Below are positions 1 through 5,747 of a stretch of DNA of 7,734 nucleotides, in pieces. The stretch is from Pyrinomonadaceae bacterium (lineage in GTDB: Bacteria; Acidobacteriota; Blastocatellia; Pyrinomonadales; Pyrinomonadaceae): contig JACCRA010000108.1 of NCBI GenBank assembly GCA_013813825.1, positions 1 through 7,734 on the forward strand, written 5' to 3'. The position numbers and the translations under genes were made by a program. The notes below the pieces were generated by a model that worked only from the letters and a program-made list of their open reading frames with translations, was not told where the DNA came from and ran no database searches. The number at the start of each line of letters is the position of its first letter. Position 1 is the first letter of the stretch.

Positions 1-245
1 GCTTCTTTGCGGCCCAAGTCTAATTGCGTCTCTTCCAAGTCGGTTCCAATCACTGCTCCGGGCGATACGATTTCGGCCAGGCCGGGCGTGAGCGATCCGG
101 GGCCACAGCCGCAATCCAGAACTTTCATTCCTGGTTTCAGGTGCGGCAAAAGGAACGCCGCGTGTCGTTGGGCAGTGCGGGTCGCCATCATGGCCGTCGA
201 AGCCGGGCCGTAGCCCATCGTGTATTGCTCTTGGTTGTCAGACAT
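1..245 (-). CDS. Class I SAM-dependent methyltransferase, N-terminal part (cut by left edge)
   Basis: The minus strand from the ATG at 245 reads through to the left edge without a stop, giving 81 residues. Residues 42-52 read VLDCGCGPGSL, the glycine-rich motif I that binds S-adenosylmethionine in class I (Rossmann-fold) methyltransferases. About 17 residues later GTDL (residues 67-70) supplies the acidic residue ending strand beta-2, which normally contacts the ribose. The N-terminus, with ATRTAQRHAAFLLPHLKPGM before motif I, resembles UbiE/ArsM-like small-molecule methyltransferases, but the substrate cannot be inferred because the C-terminal half is missing. A ribosome site AGGAG lies at 259-263, 13 bases from the ATG, which is rather long. 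The ATG is still the first in-frame start and gives a natural N-terminus. The gene lies downstream of the degraded gene at 452-1235 on the same strand, separated by 206 bases that contain a hairpin. Confidence 0.9.
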   Translation of the reverse strand, partial: MSDNQEQYTMGYGPASTAMMATRTAQRHAAFLLPHLKPGMKVLDCGCGPGSLTPGLAEIVSPGAVIGTDLEETQLDLGRKE

Positions 246-298
246 TAAGTTTTGTCATCTCCTAACGATGTAATGGAGCGGCCTAACGCATGACTTCA

Positions 299-364
299 GC
301 GGCGCGGGCGGGACGCCGAACACACGCAAGCTCTGCAAAGAGAGGCGTGATGTCCCGCGTCCGC
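299..364. repeat. Imperfect GC-rich inverted repeat (long hairpin) in the 246-451 gap
   Basis: Nested arms pair across a short apical loop. CACGC (323-327) pairs with GCGTG (345-349), CTCT (331-334) with AGAG (341-344), CGGGAC (309-314) roughly with GTCCCG (352-357), and GCGG (299-302) with CCGC (361-364). Bulges lie between these segments. On the minus strand the structure sits between the end of the degraded gene at 452 and the methyltransferase start. It has no following T tract in that direction, so I do not call it an intrinsic terminator. Next to it CCTAACG occurs twice (261-267 and 282-288), read as CGTTAGG on the minus strand. It could be a dispersed extragenic palindrome or a structured leader. 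The pairing was done by eye. Confidence 0.4.
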
Positions 365-451
365 AGCGAGGAGTTGTTCTGCTGCCGCTTAATATAAAAA
401 CGGCAATTTTACATTCAAACAATTTCAGCACTACGAATGCAAGGCTTACAA

Positions 452-1235
452 TTATCTTGGAATTCGTTTTATGTCGCTCTCTTTGATTCTTTGTCCTAAA
501 CCACATTCCCATTCGCCAACTGCATTGACGTAGCAGTTGAAAATGCTGATGCTGTCTATCTGCTGCGTGTATGACTCGTAAAAAGTTTTTCCGTCCCAAG
601 ACACTTTAATCGGATAAACAGATGTGTTGGTGTTGCCGCTTTCGATGTCACTCAACGGTCTCCATTTTCGCCCCGCGCCGATTTGAAACGCACTAATGTC
701 AACCGTTTTCGCTCCGGTAATGCCAGCCGGAGCGCGTCTTTCCTACAAAACAGCGAATTACTCTCTTTAAAATTTCTGCGTCGGGACGGGAGTTTGCTTC
801 AACTTGGTTTTGTTCAATCGGACATTCAAGAATTTCTCTATCGGCTAGAGAGGTGAAATCTTCCGGCTCTTCGGCTTTTGGCTTTTTAGCGTTTTTCTCG
901 GTTGTAGGTTCTTGCGGCTCAGGTTTAGTCGGATTTTGTTTTTCGGTTGTCGCGCCGCCGATTGGACGAATAGACCTATCCTGACAAAGCCGCCCCTCTT
1001 TCCAAACCGGGTCATCGTTGTCAATTTTCACACGATACCAGCAGCAAGTTGTTTCATCACCTTTACCGACAACTTCGACGACCGTTCCTACTTTAAATTC
1101 GCCGTTAAACTTAAAATCGCATCGAACGCGCTCGCCAACTTTGTATTTCCTGTTCACGTTTGTCCGTACTTTCGATCGTGCAGATACTAATGCCAGCGCT
1201 AGTCACGGGCGCGATAGCTGCTGCTTCAAATGCAT
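452..1235 (-). pseudogene. Degraded gene for an exported protein with an N-terminal SH3/Tudor-like domain (in-frame stop plus frameshift)
   Basis: Three minus-strand pieces form one gene. From the ATG at 1235 (AGGAG at 1238-1242) the frame reads MHLKQQLSRP, a TGA at 1205-1203, then LALALVSA. This looks like a short signal peptide interrupted by one stop. The frame continues as NRKYKVGERVRCDF... to RPIGG, a compact beta-rich domain resembling SH3/Tudor-like modules. A Lys/Glu/Pro-rich linker follows, then EILKRVIRCFVGKT, ending at a TGA at 699-701. In the next frame the protein resumes as APAGITGAKTVDIS, FQIGAGRKWRPLSD and a C-terminal domain with SIFNCYVNAVGEWECGLGQR, ending at 452. The switch lies between 702 and 742, probably near 735 in GACGCGCTCC. 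Repaired, the protein would be about 260 residues. A GTG at 1157 could start a shorter product without a signal peptide, but the frameshift would still remove the C-terminal domain. Sequencing error could explain one lesion; two favour true decay. Function is unknown. Confidence 0.72.
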
Positions 1236-1252
1236 AACTCCTAACTGAATAT

Positions 1253-1279
1253 ATTGTATGCTGTCAGCGAAGTCCTCAA
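1253..1279 (-). promoter_or_regulatory. Weak candidate promoter for the degraded minus-strand gene, in the divergent 1236-1312 gap
   Basis: The 77-base gap separates two divergent genes and must hold both promoters. On the minus strand TACAAT (1258-1253) resembles a sigma-70 -10 box. TTGAGG (1279-1274) lies 15 bases upstream as a partial -35 box, so both match and spacing are imperfect. For the plus-strand gene I see no convincing box pair. Its ribosome site is clear: AAGGA at 1303-1307, five bases before the ATG at 1313. Confidence 0.25.
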
Positions 1280-1312
1280 ACCTTTAGCGCATATTCTTGG
1301 AGAAGGAAAGCT

Positions 1313-2170
1313 ATGAAGCAAGACTCGACTGCCGGTAACGTCAAGCGTGGAGCAGAACAAGCAGTGAAAAAGACATTAGCCAATCCGTGGGTTGAACGCC
1401 TCGCACGCTTCGGTTATGCCGCGAAGGGAGCGGTTTATTGCGTCATCGGTGTGCTGGCCGTGATGGCGGCGTTCGGCGCCGGCGGGGGCCTCACGGACTC
1501 ACGCGGCGCGATGCAGACCATCCTCGCGCAGTCCTTCGGCAAAGTTTTGCTCGGAATAGTCGCCGTCGGTCTCATCGGGTATGCGCTCTGGCGTTTCGTT
1601 CAAGCGGGCATTGATGCCGAAAACAAAGGAACGAGTGCTAAAGGGATTGCGGTGCGCATAGGCTACGCCATCAGCGGACTGATTCATTGTGGGTTGGCGC
1701 TTACTGCCGCCAAACTCGTATTTGGCGCGGGCGGTGAAGGCGGCGGTAACGGATCGCAAGATTGGACGGCGCAGGTGCTCGCGCAAGACTATGGTCGCTG
1801 GTTGGTGGGAGCCGTCGGCGCCATCATCGTCGGCGTCGGCGTCAGTCAGTTCTACAAAGCCTACAGCGCTAAGTTCCGCGACAAACTAAACGGCGGCGAA
1901 ATGAGTGCCGCCGAACAAAGGTGGGCGACACGCAGCGGCAAGCTCGGTTTTGCGGCGCGCGGTCTGGTCTTCGTGCTGATCGGATTCTTTATCGTGCAAG
2001 CAGCGTGGACATACGATGCGAGCAAGGTGCAAGGCGTAGGGGGCGCACTCGCGGCGCTCGCCGGTGGGCCTTTTGGTTGGCTAGTTCTCTTCATCGTCGC
2101 GACCGGGCTCGTCGCCTACGGCGTGTTCATGTTCGTCCAAGCGCGGTATCGTCGCATCTCCACTGAGTGA
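1313..2170 (+). CDS. DUF1206 integral membrane protein, three tandem repeats
   Basis: This 285-residue protein consists of three copies of a roughly 75-residue module of two membrane helices (residues about 24-101, 112-188 and 204-280). Each copy opens with a related motif: ARFGYAAKGAVYCVIG (31-46), RIGYAISGLIHCGLA (115-129) and GKLGFAARGLVFVLIG (209-224). A second helix follows, ending in an aromatic and basic stretch such as ALWRFVQAG, VSQFYKAY or VFMFVQARYR. This matches the known three-copy layout of the DUF1206 family. The six predicted helices fall near residues 36-56, 76-97, 116-137, 160-181, 212-232 and 253-276. The N-terminal 23 residues are charged and probably cytoplasmic. The family is an inner-membrane protein of unknown biochemical role. 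The start is supported by AAGGA five bases upstream. The gene stands alone, divergent from the degraded gene and followed by a non-coding gap and an IS. Confidence 0.92.
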   Translation: MKQDSTAGNVKRGAEQAVKKTLANPWVERLARFGYAAKGAVYCVIGVLAVMAAFGAGGGLTDSRGAMQTILAQSFGKVLLGIVAVGLIGYALWRFVQAGIDAENKGTSAKGIAVRIGYAISGLIHCGLALTAAKLVFGAGGEGGGNGSQDWTAQVLAQDYGRWLVGAVGAIIVGVGVSQFYKAYSAKFRDKLNGGEMSAAEQRWATRSGKLGFAARGLVFVLIGFFIVQAAWTYDASKVQGVGGALAALAGGPFGWLVLFIVATGLVAYGVFMFVQARYRRISTE

Positions 2171-2443
2171 AGATGCTGGCTTTCTCTGTTGCGTTATTTA
2201 GCTTGCCATGAGGGTTGTATGCTTCTCATCACGGTTAATAAAAACCATTGTGGTCTGACGGTTTTCTGTTTTTGCTATAGATCTCGACGCGGTTCATGCG
2301 CTTCGAGTCGGCGCGGCGCACACGCACTCGCGTCCGGAGCGGGTTATCGGATCTGTCAATTGCCTCTGTGTTGGATGGGGGGAAGAAGTCACTCCGGCCG
2401 CGAAACGCACGCCACGCCGCCTGTGCGCGGTAATCCGGCCTCT
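2171..2443. other. Non-coding gap between the DUF1206 gene and the IS; no supported gene
   Basis: No open frame here has a recognisable protein or a credible ribosome site. A small hairpin lies at 2283-2307 (CTCGA-C-GCG / CGC-T-TCGAG, 8 of 9 pairs, 7-base loop). It is about 115 bases past the DUF1206 stop and has no T tract, so it is not a convincing terminator. The AAAACCATTG found here (2238-2251 region) also occurs just right of the IS (3991-4000); that may be chance. Before the IS landed, this gap joined directly to 3987-4156. Confidence 0.5.
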
Positions 2444-2451
2444 GGCAGCCC
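2444..2451. repeat. 8-bp target-site duplication, left copy (GGCAGCCC)
   Basis: GGCAGCCC directly abuts the left end of the IS and is identical to 3979-3986 at the right end. Eight bases is the duplication length typical of IS66-family transposition. Removing the IS and one copy rejoins CCTCT-GGCAGCCC-ACTG as the original site. Confidence 0.95.
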
Positions 2452-2474
2452 GTAATGGGTCAGTTACGTGAGCA
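2452..2474 (+). repeat. IS66 terminal inverted repeat, left (23 bp)
   Basis: It starts GTAATGGGTCAGTTACG and ends GAGCA. It is identical over 23 bases to the reverse complement of 3956-3978; after one mismatch two more bases also agree. It lies 14 bases beyond the transposase stop codon. Confidence 0.95.
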
Positions 2475-2488
2475 GAATGAGACTTTCT

Positions 2489-3943
2489 TCAAGAACTGTC
2501 TGTTTCAAGAAGCAGTTGGGTAACTTTGAGGTTTGAGTCCCGACTTATCTTGTCCAACATTTCCTTGAACTTCCGGCGCGGATTCGGTGCTCTCTTTTTC
2601 AGAGTTTGCAGCAAACTCATTAAGACTTCTCGCGTCTTTGCTCCTTCTTCTGCTTGTGAACCGAAGCTGACTTTTCTGGCGATGACTGTGGGTCGCAACT
2701 CGCGCTCGGCACGATTGTTCTCTGCCGGAACGTCTCTATTTTCGACCCACTGATAAAGCCTTGCAGCACTCTCGACGAAGAAATCACTCCACCGCTTGAC
2801 CGCAGGATGTGCCGCTTCTCTCTGACACAGAGAAAGTATCCGGCGCTTGATCTGCTTGGCTTCTCGGCCATACGCCTTGTCGCTCAGATTCTTGCCCCTT
2901 AAGGTCATCGCTTCGACCAACAATTGGCGCATGCGAGCGACGAACTCGACTACCTCTTGATTGTCTTCAAACTTGGCGGATTCGTCCTTTAAGTCTCTCG
3001 ACAGATGGGCAGAGCAGTATTGCAGCTTGCAAGGAACTCGGTTGTAGCCGTTGTAGCGGTCAACCACCAGATAGCCTTCCAGGTGTTTGGTGCCGAAGAC
3101 TTCTTTGACCACTGTCGCTGAACGCGTGTTGCGAAGAAGATACAAACTCAACCGCTCGCTGGAAAAGAGCCAGCAATAGCCGTTTGCACCGTCCACGCGC
3201 CAAGTCGTCTCATCCGCATGTCGTACCATGGCTTGGCGATATTCCTCAATCAGGCTCGCCAGACAAGGAGCGAACAACTGGCCCAACCGATGCAACGAGT
3301 TGATGATGGTCGAGTAGTTGACTTGCAATCTCGCGGTGATGCGGCCCAACGGGATGCCGTGCACATAATGGCTCTCGACAACCTCTGCTAATAGCTCATT
3401 CGAGAGCAGCATCTTTGGCAAAAGCGATGAGACTTTCGCTTGCAGATAAGTTTGGCAATCAGGGCAATACTTTCTTTCCAACTCGTAGAGGAGTTTCCTG
3501 ACTCGCATCACATCGAGGTCGAGCACCGAACGCCGCACACTGCCTTTCTGCCACAAAGAGGCGTTGCATTTCGGACAACTTGTCTCCGCCACTTTGACGC
3601 GCCGGACTGCTTCGACTTCTTCCGGTGAGTGAGTTTTACGCCCCTGACCAAGGTGGCCGAGCTTTGCTCCGCCCGGCCTCTTGCTTTTCTCTTCGGTGGA
3701 GTTCGCTTTATGAGGCAACTTTGATGACGGGGTTGAAGATGAAAAAAAACCTTCTACTGCTTTACGTTTAAGTCTCTGAAGTTCACCGCGAAGAGATTCA
3801 TTCTCTTGTGTCAGGCGGTCAATCGTAAGTTGCTTCTGAAAACAGCTCTCACACGAATTGACTCCATAATCAGGTGGCTTTGTTGGTTGGTAAACTTCTC
3901 GCATTGGTCTGGTCTTGAAGCGAAGAAACGACCAACTCAACAA
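2489..3943 (-). CDS. IS66-family transposase (TnpC type, DDE)
   Basis: This 484-residue protein has the full IS66 TnpC architecture. A short leucine-zipper-like coiled coil (LTQENESLRGELQRLKRK, residues 44-61) is followed by a basic, low-complexity linker. Next comes a zinc-binding module with C123-x2-C126 (CPKC) and C160-x2-C163 (CPDC), then the catalytic domain. The likely DDE triad is D244 in HADETTWRVDG, D295 in YLVVDRYNGYNR and E413 in NNRAERELRP, all in the conserved family contexts. Transposase would cut at the GTAA ends and paste the element, making 8-bp duplications. The start is taken as TTG at 3943 because AGAGG lies five bases upstream. The next in-frame ATG (3904, residue 14) has no ribosome site. 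No frameshift or missing key residue is visible. Confidence 0.95.
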   Translation of the reverse strand: MLSWSFLRFKTRPMREVYQPTKPPDYGVNSCESCFQKQLTIDRLTQENESLRGELQRLKRKAVEGFFSSSTPSSKLPHKANSTEEKSKRPGGAKLGHLGQGRKTHSPEEVEAVRRVKVAETSCPKCNASLWQKGSVRRSVLDLDVMRVRKLLYELERKYCPDCQTYLQAKVSSLLPKMLLSNELLAEVVESHYVHGIPLGRITARLQVNYSTIINSLHRLGQLFAPCLASLIEEYRQAMVRHADETTWRVDGANGYCWLFSSERLSLYLLRNTRSATVVKEVFGTKHLEGYLVVDRYNGYNRVPCKLQYCSAHLSRDLKDESAKFEDNQEVVEFVARMRQLLVEAMTLRGKNLSDKAYGREAKQIKRRILSLCQREAAHPAVKRWSDFFVESAARLYQWVENRDVPAENNRAERELRPTVIARKVSFGSQAEEGAKTREVLMSLLQTLKKRAPNPRRKFKEMLDKISRDSNLKVTQLLLETDSS

Positions 3944-3955
3944 CTTTTCCTCTTA

Positions 3956-3978
3956 TGCTCACGTAACTGACCCATTAC
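3956..3978 (-). repeat. IS66 terminal inverted repeat, right (23 bp)
   Basis: Read on the minus strand it begins GTAATGGGTC and ends GAGCA, a perfect match to 2452-2474. The transposase ribosome site begins just inside it, so the promoter must lie in or overlap this repeat or come from flanking DNA. Confidence 0.95.
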
Positions 3979-3986
3979 GGCAGCCC
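3979..3986. repeat. 8-bp target-site duplication, right copy (GGCAGCCC)
   Basis: It directly follows the last base of the right inverted repeat and is identical to the left copy at 2444-2451. Confidence 0.95.
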
Positions 3987-4156
3987 ACTGAAAACCATTG
4001 ACTTCAGTCCAGAGTTGGCATAGATTCGCGCGTCCTTCATAAATCTAAAGGCTGGCCTTGAGCTTGTAGTTGCCCAACCGGTTCACCCGACCACGCCTTT
4101 ACGCGATGTTCGCTGCTGTGGTGCGGCACAGCGTCACTCTTGAAAGGATGCCCCAG

Positions 4157-4876
4157 ATGAACTTTACGAAACTATTTGTCACTTCGCTCATGGCAGCATG
4201 TTGTTTGCTGCTACCGTCTGCCGCCGCCGCCGACCCTGTCCTCTTCCAAGTTGACACCTTCGAGGGAGGGAGCCAAGGGTGGTTTACCGGCGGCCCGTTT
4301 GCCACGCCCCAGCCCGCCGCCGTCGTCAGCGGTGGCCCCACAGGTAACTTCATGCTGCTCACTGCCGTGGGCGGGGCTGGGCCGAACAGCAGGCTCAGCG
4401 TGCTCAACGCGTCACAGTGGACAGGAAATTACATCGCCGCGGGTGTTAACGTCATTACTATGGACCTGAACAACTTTGGCGCGACGGACCTGTACTTACG
4501 GCTCATGTTCGAGGACCCGATGTTCGGCCCGCCGACCAATGTCGCCTTCTCGACCGCGCCGGTGTTTCTGGCCGCTGGGGGTGGCTGGACCTCTGTGTCC
4601 TTTCTTGTTTGGCCCGGCAGTTTGACGCCCGGTCTGGGCACAGTGAACGCAGCGTTGACAGGCGCGACTGCGATTCGGATCTACCACAGTCAAAATCCGG
4701 GTTTTCCGAATCCAGTAGTTCCGATCCCGCCCATTTCAGCACAGTTGGGAGTAGATAACATTCGGGCAGCCGCCATCCCTGAACCGGCGACGATGCTGTT
4801 GCTCGGCACCGGACTGGCGGGTGTCGCCGCTAAAGTGCGCCGGCGGCGGAAAGTTGCGAAGTGCGAAGAGGCGTAA
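4157..4876 (+). CDS. PEP-CTERM sorting-domain exported protein
   Basis: The protein has 239 residues. Residues 1-25 are a Sec signal peptide (MNFTK, a hydrophobic core, then SAAAA before DP). The mature part (about 26-203) is Gly/Pro/Ala-rich and beta-rich. It opens with VDTFEGGSQGW and closes with QLGVDNIRAA, like jelly-roll or CBM-like surface modules, but I cannot name a ligand. Residues 207-232 are a full PEP-CTERM signal: IPEPATMLLLGTGLAGV, a hydrophobic span, then KVRRRRK. In this system the exosortase/archaeosortase-like EpsH (XrtA) family cleaves near PEP during export in bacteria that make extracellular polysaccharide. No exosortase gene is in the window. The ATG at 4157 is preferred because AAGGA lies at 4144-4148, eight bases upstream. 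An upstream ATG (4148) and a TTG (4070) would put extra residues before the signal peptide. The upstream region carries the IS at 2452-3978. Confidence 0.93.
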   Translation: MNFTKLFVTSLMAACCLLLPSAAAADPVLFQVDTFEGGSQGWFTGGPFATPQPAAVVSGGPTGNFMLLTAVGGAGPNSRLSVLNASQWTGNYIAAGVNVITMDLNNFGATDLYLRLMFEDPMFGPPTNVAFSTAPVFLAAGGGWTSVSFLVWPGSLTPGLGTVNAALTGATAIRIYHSQNPGFPNPVVPIPPISAQLGVDNIRAAAIPEPATMLLLGTGLAGVAAKVRRRRKVAKCEEA

Positions 4877-4941
4877 GCAGCGAAACAGCACGGGGACGTT
4901 ATGTGAGCCGCTCAGGAGCCTGTGAGCTTCGGGCGGCTTCA

Positions 4942-4967
4942 CTGCCTCTAAAGGCAGATTTACATTT
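4942..4967 (+). terminator. Weak intrinsic-terminator-like hairpin after the PEP-CTERM gene
   Basis: CTGCCT (4942-4947) pairs perfectly with AGGCAG (4952-4957) around a four-base CTAA loop, followed by ATTTACATTT. It starts 66 bases after the PEP-CTERM stop. The stem is short and the T tract is interrupted, so this is a candidate only. Confidence 0.38.
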
Positions 4968-5170
4968 CGCAACGGGATGCGCGGCAGATGACCTCGGGCG
5001 TGGCTTTGGCACAATAATTAAGAAGGGCTGCTCGAACGAAAGAAGCGGCGAGTGCCGCACCGGCTCGCCGCGCAAGTATTCTCAGGAGGAGAATGTATTT
5101 AATAAACGGCGAAACCCCTTTGCTTTCCTAAGTCGCGCGGGACGCTACTTCATGCCCGAAAAGCAGAAGT

Positions 5171-5235
5171 GGCGCGAGCCTCACTTCTCCCGCCGCTTCT
5201 CATCTCACAATCTTTGGAGATCGTGAGGTCGCGCC
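5171..5235. repeat. Long inverted repeat, 13-bp arms with one bulge, plus an inner hairpin
   Basis: GGCGCGAGCCTCAC (5171-5184) pairs with GTGAGGTCGCGCC (5223-5235) over 13 base pairs with a single bulged G. A competing inner hairpin, CTCACAATC (5204-5212) with GATCGTGAG (5219-5227), has 8 of 9 pairs and a 6-base loop. The two share the right-arm bases, so they are mutually exclusive folds. The element lies between convergent genes. A bidirectional terminator, a dispersed palindromic repeat or a structured RNA are all possible. No T tract follows on the plus strand. Confidence 0.5.
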
Positions 5236-5312
5236 TCTGTCCTCGGCTTACAGCGCGTTAGCGCCCACCATTTGTGCCGCGCCTTAAATCTCAACTCCGA
5301 CTCGGCCGCATC

Positions 5313-5580
5313 TTAATTTTCGCTTTTGAGATTGCGCCGCCGGCGAACTGCCGCTTTGACGCCTGCTAAGCCGGTGCCGAGGAGAAGCATGGTTGTTGGT
5401 TCTGGAACGGCTGTTGGAGCAGCGGGGCTGAAGGTGAATTGTGTTACTAACCCTAGTGAGTCGAGGGCAGAACCTGTTGGGCTGTTGATATTTCCAAATT
5501 AGAGACTGAGTCTCCGAGAATGATTGGCGTGTCAGGCGTTGCCAGTGATGATGTACTCGCCGAACCGCTTGACGCACCCT
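5313..5580 (-). pseudogene. C-terminal remnant of a second PEP-CTERM protein gene, frameshifted
   Basis: On the minus strand the last part reads GLVTQFTFSPAAPTAVPEPT, then TMLLLGTGLAGVKAAVRRRR and NLKSEN, ending at the TAA at 5313-5315. This is a complete PEP-CTERM signal: VPEP, hydrophobic span, four arginines. Upstream this frame meets a TAA just before FGNINSPTGSALDSLG. The adjacent frame carries SSLATPDTPIILGDSVSN up to that point. Joining them as ...GDSVSN-FGNINSPTG... needs one extra T in the AATTT run at 5496-5500, so a single-base deletion is the simplest account. Upstream of about 5580 no frame continues a PEP-CTERM protein or supplies a signal peptide, so the 5' part is lost. The upper boundary is approximate. 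It is a separate gene, not an inverted copy of 4157-4876: the two share only the sorting signal and differ in codons. Confidence 0.72.
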
Positions 5581-5682
5581 TTCGGGTGAACCGCTTTTGG
5601 TGCGCTCGATGGCCTTTGCAATCGTCTCTTTGTCTTTGAGGATGAACAGGTGCCGCTTCCCTTCTCTTTTTTCTTGTGTTGT
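5581..5682 (-). other. Possible short coding remnant of unknown identity
   Basis: After a TGA at 5683-5685 one minus-strand frame reads TTQEKREGKRHLFILKDKET, then IAKAIERTKSGSPERV. It looks protein-like, with a beta segment followed by an amphipathic helix, but has no ATG and no recognised family. It runs toward the PEP-CTERM remnant in a different frame. It may be what displaced the missing 5' part of that gene, or simply a lucky frame. Confidence 0.2.
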
Positions 5683-5690
5683 TCAATTCC

Positions 5691-5747
5691 CTTTGTTAAG
5701 ATAAATATACATAAGATAGGTAAACTATATCAACATAACTACTTACT
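5691..5747 (+). promoter_or_regulatory. AT-rich upstream region of the HTH gene with a TAAGATA direct repeat
   Basis: These 57 bases are strongly AT-rich in an otherwise GC-rich window, as expected of a promoter. TAAGATA occurs at 5697-5703 and 5712-5718, starting 15 bases apart, a possible operator for the HTH protein encoded next. TTGTTA (5693-5698) and TATATC (5726-5731) are box-like, but no pair has standard spacing. No Shine-Dalgarno sequence precedes the ATG at 5748, so translation may be weak or the message short-leadered. Confidence 0.35.

Larger units (their letters stand above)
2452..3978 (-). mobile_element. Complete IS66-family insertion sequence, single-transposase (ISBst12-like) type, 1527 bp
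   Basis: The element is bounded by 23-bp perfect terminal inverted repeats starting GTAATGGGTC, the GTAA tip typical of IS66 elements, and by an exact 8-bp target duplication. It holds one gene, the 484-residue transposase (TnpC type) on the minus strand. The small accessory genes tnpA and tnpB of classical 2.5-kb IS66 elements are absent; there is no room for them. This layout and length match the ISBst12 subgroup. Intact ends, an unmutated duplication and an open transposase frame point to a recent, possibly still active, insertion. It sits between the DUF1206 gene and the PEP-CTERM gene and interrupts no recognisable coding sequence. Confidence 0.96.
4877..5312. other. 436-base non-coding stretch between two convergent PEP-CTERM genes; hairpin-rich
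   Basis: No recognisable protein is encoded. The one long open frame here (to 5226) is compositionally odd, has no ribosome site at a plausible start, and overlaps the end of the PEP-CTERM gene. The stretch holds a terminator-like hairpin (4942-4967), a strong AGGAGG (5084-5089) in front of a 12-codon reading frame (5093-5131), and a long inverted repeat (5171-5235). Both neighbouring genes point into it, so termination signals for each are expected here. Confidence 0.5.

Noticed and set aside
2189..2455. 88-residue plus-strand open frame ending inside the IS left end
   Set aside because: Low-complexity residues, no family resemblance, no ribosome site, and its stop is supplied by the inserted IS.
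5025..5045. TTTGGCACAATAATTAAG looks like a sigma-54 promoter -24 element
   Set aside because: The TGGCAC half is good, but there is no GC dinucleotide at the required spacing for the -12 element, and no gene with a plausible start follows at the right distance.
5106..5150. GGCGAAACC ... GGGACGC recalls the core of a c-di-GMP-I (GEMM) riboswitch
   Set aside because: The GAAA tetraloop stem and the conserved GCAAAGCC-like segment after GGGAC are missing, and no downstream gene lies on that strand. A covariance-model search (Rfam GEMM) would settle it.
4861..5226. 121-residue plus-strand open frame overlapping the end of the PEP-CTERM gene
   Set aside because: It has arginine/serine-rich composition typical of a GC-rich shadow frame, no ribosome site at its start and no recognisable motif. 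It also reads straight through a long inverted repeat.
5284..5577. 97-residue minus-strand open frame over the PEP-CTERM remnant
   Set aside because: It is rich in Arg/Ser/Gln and out of frame with the clear PEP-CTERM signal, so it is a shadow frame.
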